From positions 1 to 10,666 of the forward strand of contig JBPCTD010000052.1 of assembly GCA_051006515.1 (NCBI GenBank): a stretch of DNA of 10,666 nucleotides, written 5' to 3'. This document shows, piece after piece, positions 1 to 6,747 of the stretch. Both the position numbers and the translations under genes were made by a program. The notes beneath the pieces were generated by a model. That model did not search any database. It had not been told where the DNA came from and worked only from the letters and a program-made list of their open reading frames with translations. This DNA comes from ZLKRG08 sp051006515 (GTDB lineage Bacteria; Actinomycetota; Actinomycetes; Nanopelagicales; Nanopelagicaceae). Every line of letters begins with the position of its first letter. Within the stretch, counting starts at the first letter, position 1.

Positions 1-974
1 TAGGTGTTGGCCCCAGAACTTTAGGAAAACAACACCCTGGAAGTTGGGCTAGAAGTGGTGCGCTAATTTCTTATGCGCTATCAGTTTTCTTAGGGCCAAT
101 TACTCGATTGCTGATTGCAATCGGTAATGCGATAACACCAGGTAAAGGATATAAATCTGGACCATTTGCAAACGAAGAAGAACTTCGAGATTTGGTAGAC
201 CAAGCACACGAACGTGGGCTAGTTGAAGAAGATGAACACGAAATGATCCATTCGGTTTTCGAACTTGGCGACACATTGGTTCGTGAATTAATGGTGCCAC
301 GTACAGAGATGGTTTGGATTGAAAGCGATAAGACATTAAGACAAGCACTTTCACTTGCTTTACGATCAGGTTATTCGCGCATACCAGTAGTCGGCGAGAG
401 TATCGATCAGATTATTGGAATTGCTTACATCAAGGATCTCGCCAAGCGTTCACACGATCACCATGAAGCTGAACAAACTGAAAAAGTCGAACAATTAATG
501 CGTCCTGTGGTCTTTGTTCCAGAAATAAAAAGCGCGGCAGAACTTTTGAAAGATATGCAGCGCGACCAAATTCATTTAGCGATTGTGGTTGACGAATATG
601 GTGGAACTGCAGGTTTGATCACCATCGAAGACATCATCGAAGAGATTGTCGGAGAAATAGCAGATGAATTCGACGATGAAGACGAGCAATTTAACTGGCT
701 ATCTGAAGATAAATTGCGTGTTCAGGCAAAGGTTCACATCGAAGATGTGGCCTCTGAAATTGAAGTTGAATTAGATCCCGAACTTATTGATGGGGTAGAT
801 ACCATCGGTGGATTGATGGCTAAAGTTTTAGGCCGTGTGCCGATTCCAGGTTCGACTTTCAATTTGGCTGGTTGGAAAGTTACTGCTGAACGCCCTATCG
901 GTAGACGCCGTCGTATTAGTAGCATGATCTTGGAACGGCAAGTAAGTGATCGTGATAGCGAAGTGGAGTTGTAA
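1..974 (+). CDS. CNNM/CBS-domain transporter-like protein (hemolysin family, CorC/HlyC type), 5' end missing
   Basis: The frame is open from the first bases, so the gene begins upstream of the window; 323 residues are visible. The first visible residues (VGPRTLGKQHP, then a hydrophobic run ending LGPITRLL) look like the end of the membrane-embedded CNNM (DUF21) domain. A linker (EEELRDLVDQAHERGLVEEDE) leads to a pair of CBS domains at about visible residues 95-230, which in this family bind adenine nucleotides. A CorC/HlyC domain follows at about 232-320 and ends in a basic GRRRR patch. The family lies in the inner membrane and is linked to Mg2+ or other divalent cation export or resistance; the 'hemolysin' name is historical. 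A TTG at 108 could be read as a start, but homology continues upstream of it. The downstream gene begins 2 nt after the stop, which suggests an operon. The family call is firm; the transported ion is not known. Confidence 0.9.
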   Translation, partial: GVGPRTLGKQHPGSWARSGALISYALSVFLGPITRLLIAIGNAITPGKGYKSGPFANEEELRDLVDQAHERGLVEEDEHEMIHSVFELGDTLVRELMVPRTEMVWIESDKTLRQALSLALRSGYSRIPVVGESIDQIIGIAYIKDLAKRSHDHHEAEQTEKVEQLMRPVVFVPEIKSAAELLKDMQRDQIHLAIVVDEYGGTAGLITIEDIIEEIVGEIADEFDDEDEQFNWLSEDKLRVQAKVHIEDVASEIEVELDPELIDGVDTIGGLMAKVLGRVPIPGSTFNLAGWKVTAERPIGRRRRISSMILERQVSDRDSEVEL

Positions 975-976
975 CC

Positions 977-1780
977 TTGCGAATAATTAGATTTACTCCA
1001 AAACAAGATAGCGCACTTAATGCAGAGCTCGGAAGCGATCCGTTATTTGGACTACTGGAAGATGATTTAAAAACAGTCGCAGTTATTAATGGCGATCCAA
1101 TCTTTAGCGGAGTATCTAAAAATGGAAAGTTAACTAATTTAGATGAAGTTAAGTTACTTGCTCCAGTTTTACCGCGAAGCAAGGTGGTGTGCGTAGGTAA
1201 GAATTATTCAGATCACGCAAAAGAGATGGGCGGGGAGGTACCAGCAGAGCCAATCATCTTTTTAAAGCCAAATACTTCCGTTGCTGGACCAAATGATGTA
1301 ATTAATTGGCCGTGGATGTCTGAGCGCATTGATCATGAAGCAGAATTAGCAATCGTAATTGGCAGAATTTGTAAGGATGTTCCTAAAGAGCGTGCAAATG
1401 AAGTTATCTTTGGTTACACAATTGGTAACGACATTACTGCACGCGATCTGCAATCCAGAGATGGCCAATGGACTAGAGCAAAAGGTTTCGACACTTTCTG
1501 CCCAATCGGACCTTGGATTGATACCGACTTCATCCCAGGAAATCAGGAAATTACTTGCACCGTAAATGGTGAGGTTAAGCAACGTGGCACACTAAATCAG
1601 ATGATGTTTGATGTGCCAGAGATTATTCACTTTATTTCATCTGTGATGACGTTGCTTCCAGGAGATGTGATTTTGACAGGCACTCCAGCGGGAATCGGAC
1701 CAATCCCGGAAAAAGGAAGCGTAACCTGCGCAATTTCAGGTCTTGGGGAGTTAACCAATAAACTCAGCGCCCGTGGCTAA
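977..1780 (+). CDS. fumarylacetoacetate hydrolase (FAH) family protein
   Basis: This is a 267-residue protein with a TTG start. GGAG at 965-968, inside the end of the upstream gene, lies 8 nt before the TTG and supports this start. After an N-terminal part of about 65 residues comes the catalytic FAH fold, beginning GKNYSDHA. The metal-binding acidic set is visible as E121 and E123 (in HEAELAIVIG) and D152 (in GNDITARDLQ). The C-terminal signature GDVILTGTPAGIGP is intact. Family members cleave or isomerise C-C bonds in 2-oxo acids and include acylpyruvases, oxaloacetate tautomerases/decarboxylases and 2-hydroxyhepta-2,4-diene-1,7-dioate isomerases. The substrate cannot be told from the sequence. 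The homologue at the same place in M. tuberculosis (Rv2993c) also sits beside gltX. The protein has no signal peptide and is presumably cytoplasmic. Its last codons overlap the gltX start by 8 nt. Confidence 0.9.
   Translation: MRIIRFTPKQDSALNAELGSDPLFGLLEDDLKTVAVINGDPIFSGVSKNGKLTNLDEVKLLAPVLPRSKVVCVGKNYSDHAKEMGGEVPAEPIIFLKPNTSVAGPNDVINWPWMSERIDHEAELAIVIGRICKDVPKERANEVIFGYTIGNDITARDLQSRDGQWTRAKGFDTFCPIGPWIDTDFIPGNQEITCTVNGEVKQRGTLNQMMFDVPEIIHFISSVMTLLPGDVILTGTPAGIGPIPEKGSVTCAISGLGELTNKLSARG
1759..1764 (+). promoter_or_regulatory. possible -10 element for gltX
   Basis: TAAACT matches the TANNNT -10 pattern and lies 8 nt before the GTG start of gltX, inside the end of the FAH gene. No -35 is obvious and no Shine-Dalgarno lies at useful distance from the GTG. 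The site may drive a leaderless or near-leaderless gltX transcript in addition to read-through from upstream. The support is weak. Confidence 0.3.
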
Positions 1781-3242
1781 CAAATCAAATAAAGAGATTC
1801 GCGTCCGATTCGCACCATCTCCAACTGGAGATCTGCATGTTGGAAATATTCGCACGGCTTTATTTGATTGGGCATTTGCGCGCCATACTGGCGGCACTTT
1901 TATTTTTCGAATTGAAGATACTGATAAAGAACGCGTAACTGATGAATACATTCAACGCGCAATCGATACCCTGAAATGGCTTGGTTTAAATTGGGATGAA
2001 GGTCCAGAAGTAGGTGGTCCAAATGGTCCATATCTACAATCCGAGCGCTTACATATTTACAAAGAGTGGGCTGACAAATTCTTAGAAACAGGCGCGGCTT
2101 ATCACTGCTACTGCAGCGCAGAAGAACTTGAAGCAGAACGCGAACGTCAACGTGCGGCAAATGTTGCTCCTGGTTACGGCGGTAGCTGTCGAACATTAAC
2201 TTCTGAACAGATTGCAAAGTATCAATCCGAAGGCCGCAAACCAGTGCTTCGCATGCGGATGGATGATGGCCTTACTACTTTCGTTGATGAAATTCGTGGT
2301 GAAGTATCGTTTGATCATAAGTATGTGCCAGATTTCGTATTGATGCGCGCTGATGGTTCTCCGCTATATACCTTGGCGGTAGCTGTTGATGACGTTTTGA
2401 TGAACGTAACTCACGTTTTGCGTGGTGAAGATTTGCTTTCATCTACCCCAAGACAGATTCAAGTTTATAAAGCAATGGGTTTAAAGCCAGACCAATATCC
2501 AACTTTTGCCCATCTACCATTCGTGATGGGTCAAGACAACGCCAAACTTTCAAAACGAAATGGTGAAGTCTCAATCGCGTGGTATCGCGAACAAGGTTTC
2601 TTGCCAGAAGCAATCTGCAATTACTTAGCTCTACTTGGTTGGTCTCCAGGAGATGATCGCGAAGATATAACCATGAAAGAGTTGGTCGAACTCTTTGAAG
2701 TTCACGACGTACATTCATCGCCTGCCCGCTTTGATATGAAGAAGCTAGAAGCAATTAATGGTGACAAAATACGCGCCCTAACAGCTGAAGAATTCTTAAA
2801 TTGGTCTCTACCATTTTTAAAAGATGCCGGAGTTATAACTGGTAGCCCAGCAGAGCTAGAAATTGTGAAGAAAGCGCTACCGATCATCCAAGAGCGCATC
2901 GTGAAACTTGCTGAAATTCCAGCTATGTTGAAATTCCTCTTTGTTGAAAAACTTGAAATTGAATCGGAATCAAAGAGCAAGATCCAAGATGAGCAGAGCA
3001 AGAATGTTTTATCTCGGACTTTAGAAGTCTTGGAACCAATTGACACTTGGAACCATGAAACAATTGAAGCAGCGCTTCGAGTGGCATTAATTGACGAACT
3101 TGGGTTAAAGCCAAGAATTGCATTTGGCGCAGTGCGCATCGCTGCAACCGGAAGTCATATCTCACCTCCGCTATTTGAATCGATGGAATTACTTGGCAAA
3201 GAAGCCTCTATTTCACGCATCAAAAGCGCACTAAATAGCTAG
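1773..3242 (+). CDS. gltX: glutamyl-tRNA synthetase (GluRS)
   Basis: This 489-residue class I aminoacyl-tRNA synthetase is of normal length for bacterial GluRS. It charges tRNA-Glu with glutamate. Visible motifs are the HIGH-type signature HVGN (residues 22-25) after RFAPSPTGDL, the IEDTD segment, a CxC pair (C112, C114) with C139 in the region where some GluRS bind zinc, and the KMSKS-type loop KLSKR (258-262). The C-terminal part is the helical anticodon-binding region. The GTG start is the first in frame after an upstream stop and overlaps the FAH gene by 8 nt. Actinobacteria generally lack GlnRS and make Gln-tRNA by GluRS mischarging followed by GatCAB amidation. The tRNA-Gln and tRNA-Glu genes directly downstream fit that dual role, but whether this enzyme is non-discriminating is inferred, not shown. 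Confidence 0.97.
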   Translation: MANKSNKEIRVRFAPSPTGDLHVGNIRTALFDWAFARHTGGTFIFRIEDTDKERVTDEYIQRAIDTLKWLGLNWDEGPEVGGPNGPYLQSERLHIYKEWADKFLETGAAYHCYCSAEELEAERERQRAANVAPGYGGSCRTLTSEQIAKYQSEGRKPVLRMRMDDGLTTFVDEIRGEVSFDHKYVPDFVLMRADGSPLYTLAVAVDDVLMNVTHVLRGEDLLSSTPRQIQVYKAMGLKPDQYPTFAHLPFVMGQDNAKLSKRNGEVSIAWYREQGFLPEAICNYLALLGWSPGDDREDITMKELVELFEVHDVHSSPARFDMKKLEAINGDKIRALTAEEFLNWSLPFLKDAGVITGSPAELEIVKKALPIIQERIVKLAEIPAMLKFLFVEKLEIESESKSKIQDEQSKNVLSRTLEVLEPIDTWNHETIEAALRVALIDELGLKPRIAFGAVRIAATGSHISPPLFESMELLGKEASISRIKSALNS

Positions 3243-3274
3243 ATAACTCGGCTCAATTAGTTTTTAGAGTTATC
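3242..3274. repeat. inverted repeat after gltX
   Basis: GATAACTC (3242-3249) pairs perfectly with GAGTTATC (3267-3274) across a 17-nt loop. The left arm begins at the last base of the gltX stop codon. No T-run follows the right arm, so this is not a classic intrinsic terminator. It may be a weak terminator, an mRNA 3'-end stabiliser or a processing signal before the tRNAs. The 8-bp stem is seen; its role is a guess. Confidence 0.4.
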
Positions 3275-3280
3275 CGTAGG

Positions 3281-3286
3281 TAAACT
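3281..3286 (+). promoter_or_regulatory. possible -10 element for tRNA-Gln
   Basis: TAAACT, identical to the candidate before gltX, lies 17 nt upstream of the tRNA-Gln 5' end and would give a leader of about 10 nt for RNase P to remove. No good -35 is visible. The tRNAs may also be co-transcribed with gltX. Confidence 0.35.
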
Positions 3287-3303
3287 ACGCGGGCAGTAAA
3301 TAA

Positions 3304-3375
3304 TGGGGTATGGGGTAATTGGCAGCCCTGCTGATTCTGGTTCAGTAAGTCTTGGTTCGAGTCCAGGTACCCCAG
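3304..3375 (+). tRNA. tRNA-Gln (anticodon CUG)
   Basis: A full cloverleaf can be drawn. The acceptor is TGGGGTA (3304-3310) with TACCCCA (3368-3374), all Watson-Crick, and a G discriminator at 3375. The D arm is GGGT/GCCC around TAATTGGCA. The anticodon stem is GCTGA/TCAGT (one G-T pair) with loop TTCTGGT, which gives anticodon CTG at 3337-3339. The T arm has loop TTCGAGT. No CCA is encoded. It decodes CAG, and a UUG tRNA for CAA must be elsewhere in the genome. It lies 61 nt downstream of gltX, whose product probably charges it first with Glu. Confidence 0.96.
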
Positions 3376-3457
3376 CGCTTCACCTACAACTTAATAGCGT
3401 CAACTTAGTAATTTCCATAGACATCTTTTTTAGCTTTAATTATTTGTTTGTTCTAGC

Positions 3458-3530
3458 GGCCCCGTCGTCTAGCGGCCTAGGACTCTGGCTTCTCAAGCCA
3501 GCTACGAGGGTTCGAATCCCTTCGGGGCTA
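3458..3530 (+). tRNA. tRNA-Glu (anticodon CUC)
   Basis: A full cloverleaf can be drawn. The acceptor is GGCCCCG (3458-3464) with CGGGGCT (3523-3529), with a G-T first pair, and an A discriminator at 3530. The anticodon stem is CTGGC/GCCAG with loop TTCTCAA, which gives anticodon CTC at 3492-3494. The T arm is GAGGG/CCCTT with loop TTCGAAT. The D-arm stretch TCGTCTAGCGGCCTAGGA is typical of tRNA-Glu. CCA is not encoded. It decodes GAG. The 82-nt spacer from tRNA-Gln is AT-rich and I could not settle on a separate promoter in it. The tRNA ends 10 nt before glpX. Confidence 0.97.
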
Positions 3531-3540
3531 CTGTTATCTC

Positions 3541-4545
3541 ATGGATTCCGATTCCAATTTCACCACCAGTAATTCATCTAATTCATCTAATTCGTCTAAT
3601 TCGTCTAGAAATCTTGCTTTGGAATTGGTGCGCGTAACTGAAACTGCCGCCATAGCCGCATCGCGTTGGGTAGGTCGCGGCGCGAAAGATGATGCTGATC
3701 AAGCAGCTGTTGATGCTATGCGTCAGATGATTTCAACCGTTGATATGAACGGCGTAGTCGTCATTGGCGAAGGCGAAAAAGATGATGCACCGATGCTTTA
3801 TAACGGTGAGATTGTGGGCAATGGAATTGGAATGCATTGCGATGTAGCAGTCGATCCAATTGATGGCACCACGCTGACTGCAAAAGGTTTAAACAATGCA
3901 ATCGCCGTAATCGCATTAGCTGAACGCGGTGCGATGTTCGATGTAACCGGCGCTTTCTATATGAACAAGATTGCAACCGGTCCAGAAGCTGCCGGCGTCA
4001 TTGATATAACTGCACCCGTTGCCGTTAATATCGAGAAAGTTGCGAAAGCAAAGAAAGTTCCAGCATACGACATCACTGTGGTTTTGTTAGATAGACCCAG
4101 GCACTCTCGATTGGCAGAAGAGATTCGTGCAACTGGTGCACGAATTAAATTTATAACCGATGGCGATGTAGCTGGTGCCGTGCTTGCCGCCAGACCAAAT
4201 ACCGGCGTTGATCTTTTAATGGGAATTGGTGGCACTCCTGAGGGAGTAATTGCCGCCTGCGCCATGCGCTGTATTGGCGGAGAGATTCAAGGGCAGTTTG
4301 CGCCGCAATCAGACAAAGAGCGCGAAATGGCAGAGAGCGCAAAGCTTGATTTAACTCAAGTTTTCACTGCTAAAGACTTAGTTAAAGGTGATGATATTTT
4401 CTTTGCCGCAACGGGAATTACAGACGGTGAACTCTTAGATGGCGTCAGATTTAATGAGCGTTGCATGACTTCGCAATCTTTAGTCATGCGGGCTAAGTCG
4501 CATACGATTAGAACAATTTCTAGCGAGCACCCACACCGCTACTAG
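3541..4545 (+). CDS. glpX: class II fructose-1,6-bisphosphatase (GlpX type)
   Basis: This 334-residue enzyme hydrolyses fructose 1,6-bisphosphate to fructose 6-phosphate in gluconeogenesis. GlpX is the usual FBPase of Actinobacteria. Metal/phosphate-binding motifs are intact: GEGEKDDAP (E77, E79, D81, D82) and DPIDGTT (D105, D108). RNLALELVRVTE and LDRPRH, plus GIGGTPEG, are also typical of the family. The first 22 residues are a low-complexity Ser/Asn/Asp tail containing four NSS repeats. The C-terminus ends soon after MRAKSHTIR and is shorter than the mycobacterial protein as I recall it. The ATG lies only 10 nt after tRNA-Glu with no Shine-Dalgarno, so the mature message may be almost leaderless after tRNA 3' processing. 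A start near residue 27-30 (TTG/GTG at 3619-3628) would remove the tail but also part of the conserved start. glpX converges with the IclR gene, with 6 nt between them. Confidence 0.95.
   Translation: MDSDSNFTTSNSSNSSNSSNSSRNLALELVRVTETAAIAASRWVGRGAKDDADQAAVDAMRQMISTVDMNGVVVIGEGEKDDAPMLYNGEIVGNGIGMHCDVAVDPIDGTTLTAKGLNNAIAVIALAERGAMFDVTGAFYMNKIATGPEAAGVIDITAPVAVNIEKVAKAKKVPAYDITVVLLDRPRHSRLAEEIRATGARIKFITDGDVAGAVLAARPNTGVDLLMGIGGTPEGVIAACAMRCIGGEIQGQFAPQSDKEREMAESAKLDLTQVFTAKDLVKGDDIFFAATGITDGELLDGVRFNERCMTSQSLVMRAKSHTIRTISSEHPHRY
3571..3606 (+). repeat. four tandem 9-bp repeats inside glpX
   Basis: The unit is AATTCATCT (units 1 and 2) or AATTCGTCT (units 3 and 4), each encoding Asn-Ser-Ser. 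The unit length is a multiple of three, so slipped-strand gain or loss of copies would change tail length without breaking the frame. The repeat lies in the non-conserved N-terminal tail of GlpX, ahead of the conserved RNLALELVRV. Confidence 0.95.
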
Positions 4546-4551
4546 ATAAAA

Positions 4552-5274
4552 CTATTTCGGGTTCTTAGCTAAATATTCTGAAAGCTTTGCAGCGGTAGCG
4601 ACGACTGCTGCTGCATGTAAGCGTCCAGGTTGACGACCAAGACGTTCAATGGGACCGCTAATACCTACTGCAGCAATAACTTTATTATTTGGACCACGAA
4701 CTGGGGCAGAGACTGATGCTACGCCTGCTTCACGTTCTCCGACTGATTGCGCCCAACCGCGACGTCTAACTGCCGCTAAATGAGCCGCAGTAAATTTTGC
4801 TTTACCAAGTGCGCGATGGATTTTCTCTGAATCTTCCCAAGCAAGTAGAACTTGTGCTGCAGAACCAGCTTGCATTGTTAGCGCGGCTCCAACAGGAACA
4901 GAGTCACGTAAACCAGATAATCTTTCAGCGACTGCAACGCAGACGCGTTGATCTCCTTGGCGCTTATATAACTGAGCGCTTTCACCAGTGGCATCGCGAA
5001 GCGCTGCTAAGGCCGGAGCGCTTGCTGCTAATAAGCGATCTTCACCGGCTGCTGCAGCCAATTCGCTATTTCGTTTTCCTAAAACAAATCTGCCAGTAAG
5101 GTCACGAGAAACTAAGCGATGGTGTTCAAGCGCTACCGCCAATCTATGTGCGGTGGGGCGGGCAATCCCAGTTACCGCCACTAACTCGGAAAGGGAGTGT
5201 GGCCCGCTTTCTAGCGCTGCCAGAATGCTGACGGCTTTATCTAAGACGCCAACTCCGCTATTCTTTCTGTCCAC
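4552..5274 (-). CDS. IclR-family regulator divergent from leuCD (NdgR/LtbR type)
   Basis: This is a 240-residue transcription factor. The N-terminal winged helix-turn-helix is at about residues 10-66 (LDKAVSILAALESG, then SLSELVAVTGIARPTAHRL and the wing RDLTGRFVLG). The C-terminal IclR effector-binding domain runs from about 75 to 235. Its position next to and divergent from leuC is the known arrangement of LtbR in Corynebacterium, NdgR in Streptomyces and Rv2989 in M. tuberculosis, which regulate leucine and related amino-acid genes. Control of leuCD is therefore the likely role, and the 16-bp palindrome in the shared promoter is a candidate site. The start is GTG, with TAATCT ending 6 nt upstream and no Shine-Dalgarno, so the mRNA is probably leaderless. 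The gene is Ala-rich like its family and runs tail to tail with glpX. The ligand is unknown. Confidence 0.93.
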   Translation of the reverse strand: MDRKNSGVGVLDKAVSILAALESGPHSLSELVAVTGIARPTAHRLAVALEHHRLVSRDLTGRFVLGKRNSELAAAAGEDRLLAASAPALAALRDATGESAQLYKRQGDQRVCVAVAERLSGLRDSVPVGAALTMQAGSAAQVLLAWEDSEKIHRALGKAKFTAAHLAAVRRRGWAQSVGEREAGVASVSAPVRGPNNKVIAAVGISGPIERLGRQPGRLHAAAVVATAAKLSEYLAKNPK

Positions 5275-5278
5275 GGCA

Positions 5279-5294
5279 TGAGATTAGCATCTCA
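5279..5294. promoter_or_regulatory. candidate operator between the IclR gene and leuC
   Basis: TGAGAT (5279-5284) and ATCTCA (5289-5294) form a perfect 6-bp inverted repeat with a 4-bp centre. It overlaps the -10 of the IclR gene (minus strand, TAATCT) and a possible leuC -10 (TAGCAT, 5285-5290). A dimeric regulator bound here would block both directions. Binding by the neighbouring IclR protein is inferred from gene context. Confidence 0.55.
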
Positions 5295-5309
5295 AAATAT
5301 GGATAGCAA
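5281..5309 (-). promoter_or_regulatory. promoter of the IclR gene, leaderless
   Basis: Read on the minus strand, TTGCTA (5309-5304) and TAATCT (5286-5281) are separated by 17 bp, close to the -35/-10 consensus. The GTG start begins 6 nt after the -10, where transcription should start, so the message would have no 5' leader. Confidence 0.55.
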
Positions 5310-5318
5310 GATAAGGCA

Positions 5319-5325
5319 GGAGAGG
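5319..5325 (+). promoter_or_regulatory. ribosome binding site that sets the leuC start
   Basis: GGAGAGG is purine-rich and complementary to the 16S rRNA tail; AGAGG (5321-5325) lies 9 nt before the ATG at 5335. The in-frame ATGs at 5278 and 5299 have no such site and would put coding sequence through the divergent promoter, so 5335 is preferred. Confidence 0.75.
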
Positions 5326-5334
5326 CTTAGAACA

Positions 5335-6726
5335 ATGGGCAAGACACTCGCAGAGAAGATTTGGGACGATCATGTGGTTCGTTCAAAAGCTGGCGAACCA
5401 GACCTGCTCTATATTGATTTACATCTAATTCATGAAGTAACTAGCCCACAAGCATTCGATGGATTACGTCTTACTGATAGAAAAGTACATCGTCCTGATT
5501 TAACTTTGGCGACCGAAGATCATAATGTGCCGACTTTAGATATTGATAAGCCAATTGCAGATCCGGTTTCAAAGTTACAAGTTGATACTTTACGTAAGAA
5601 TTGCGAAGAGTTTGGCGTGCGTATCCACTCACTTGGCGATATCGAGCAAGGAATTGTGCACGTAGTTGGTCCACAACTTGGTTTAACGCAGCCAGGTATG
5701 ACCATAGTTTGCGGAGATTCTCATACCTCAACACATGGAGCATTCGGAGCGCTGGCATTTGGAATTGGTACCTCAGAAGTAGAACATGTTTTGGCAACTC
5801 AAACTTTGCCGCTTAAGCCATTTAAAACTATGGCAATTAATGTCGAAGGAAATTTGAAGGAAGGCGTAACTGCTAAAGACATTATTTTGGCTGTAATTGC
5901 GAAGATCTCGACTGGCGGTGGCCAAGGCTATGTTCTTGAGTATCGCGGAGAAGCGATTCGTAAACTTTCAATGGAAGCGCGAATGACAATCTGTAATATG
6001 TCGATTGAAGCAGGCGCTCGCGCTGGATTAATTGCGCCAGATCAAACAACATTTGATTACATTAAAGGCAAAGCTCATGCCCCCGAAAATTGGGATGAAG
6101 CGCTTGCTTATTGGTCGACTTTGTATACAGATAGTGATGCCAAGTTTGACGCCGAAGTGTCATTAAATGCAGATGAGTTATCGCCTTTTGTAACTTGGGG
6201 AACCAACCCTGGACAAGGTGTTCCGCTTAATGCAGCAGTTCCTAATCCCGCCGAAATGAAAGATCCAGAAGAGCGTGGAGCAGCAGAGCGAGCGCTGGAA
6301 TATATGGGACTTACTGCAGGTACCCCAATGAAGCAGATTCCAGTAGATACCGTATTTCTTGGCTCATGCACCAATGGTCGCATTGAAGATTTACGAGCTG
6401 CAGCTGCAATTATTCAGGGCAAGAAAATCTCTAATTCTTTGAGAATGTTAGTAGTTCCAGGTTCTGCCAGAGTAAGACTTCAAGCAGAAGCTGAAGGTTT
6501 AGATAAAGTATTTATCGATGCTGGCGCAGAGTGGCGAAGCGCTGGATGTTCAATGTGTCTTGGTATGAATCCAGATCAGTTAAAGCCAGGCGAGCGCAGC
6601 GTTTCAACATCAAATAGAAATTTTGAAGGTCGACAGGGTAAAGGTGGTCGCACCCATCTGGCATCACCACTTGTTGCAGCAGCGACTGCGTTAAAGGGAA
6701 CGCTGGCATCGCCAGCTGATTTGTAA
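5335..6726 (+). CDS. leuC: 3-isopropylmalate dehydratase large subunit
   Basis: This 463-residue subunit of isopropylmalate isomerase works with LeuD to convert 2-isopropylmalate to 3-isopropylmalate in leucine biosynthesis. It belongs to the aconitase family. The protein starts GKTLAEKIWDDHVV, as LeuC proteins do. The three cysteine ligands of the 4Fe-4S cluster are present: C345 (in GSCTNGR), C405 and C408 (in AGCSMCLG). GDSHTSTHGAFGALAFGIGTSEVEHV and SNRNFEGRQGKGG are also intact, so the enzyme should be active. The start at 5335 is chosen for its ribosome binding site. leuD follows after 21 nt, so the two form one transcription unit. Control probably comes from the divergent IclR regulator. 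The length is normal and the reading frame undamaged. Confidence 0.97.
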   Translation: MGKTLAEKIWDDHVVRSKAGEPDLLYIDLHLIHEVTSPQAFDGLRLTDRKVHRPDLTLATEDHNVPTLDIDKPIADPVSKLQVDTLRKNCEEFGVRIHSLGDIEQGIVHVVGPQLGLTQPGMTIVCGDSHTSTHGAFGALAFGIGTSEVEHVLATQTLPLKPFKTMAINVEGNLKEGVTAKDIILAVIAKISTGGGQGYVLEYRGEAIRKLSMEARMTICNMSIEAGARAGLIAPDQTTFDYIKGKAHAPENWDEALAYWSTLYTDSDAKFDAEVSLNADELSPFVTWGTNPGQGVPLNAAVPNPAEMKDPEERGAAERALEYMGLTAGTPMKQIPVDTVFLGSCTNGRIEDLRAAAAIIQGKKISNSLRMLVVPGSARVRLQAEAEGLDKVFIDAGAEWRSAGCSMCLGMNPDQLKPGERSVSTSNRNFEGRQGKGGRTHLASPLVAAATALKGTLASPADL

Positions 6727-6747
6727 GGAATCTACAAGGAGAAGAAA

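Noticed and set aside
1..974. A secreted haemolysin toxin
   Set aside because: The CNNM/CBS/CorC architecture is that of a cation transport-related membrane protein; the hemolysin label is historical.
2702..3139. 145-codon open frame on the minus strand within gltX
   Set aside because: Fully inside a well-conserved gene, composition unlike a real protein, no start signals.
3303..3572. Open frame on the plus strand across both tRNA genes
   Set aside because: It covers two clear tRNA cloverleaves and the start of glpX; no coding signal of its own.
4988..5281. Open frame on the plus strand opposite the IclR gene
   Set aside because: Lies opposite the helix-turn-helix region of the regulator and has no ribosome binding site or domain.
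5278..5334. Upstream ATGs (5278, 5299) as leuC starts
   Set aside because: They lack a ribosome binding site, and the extra residues are not LeuC-like and would cover the divergent promoter and operator.
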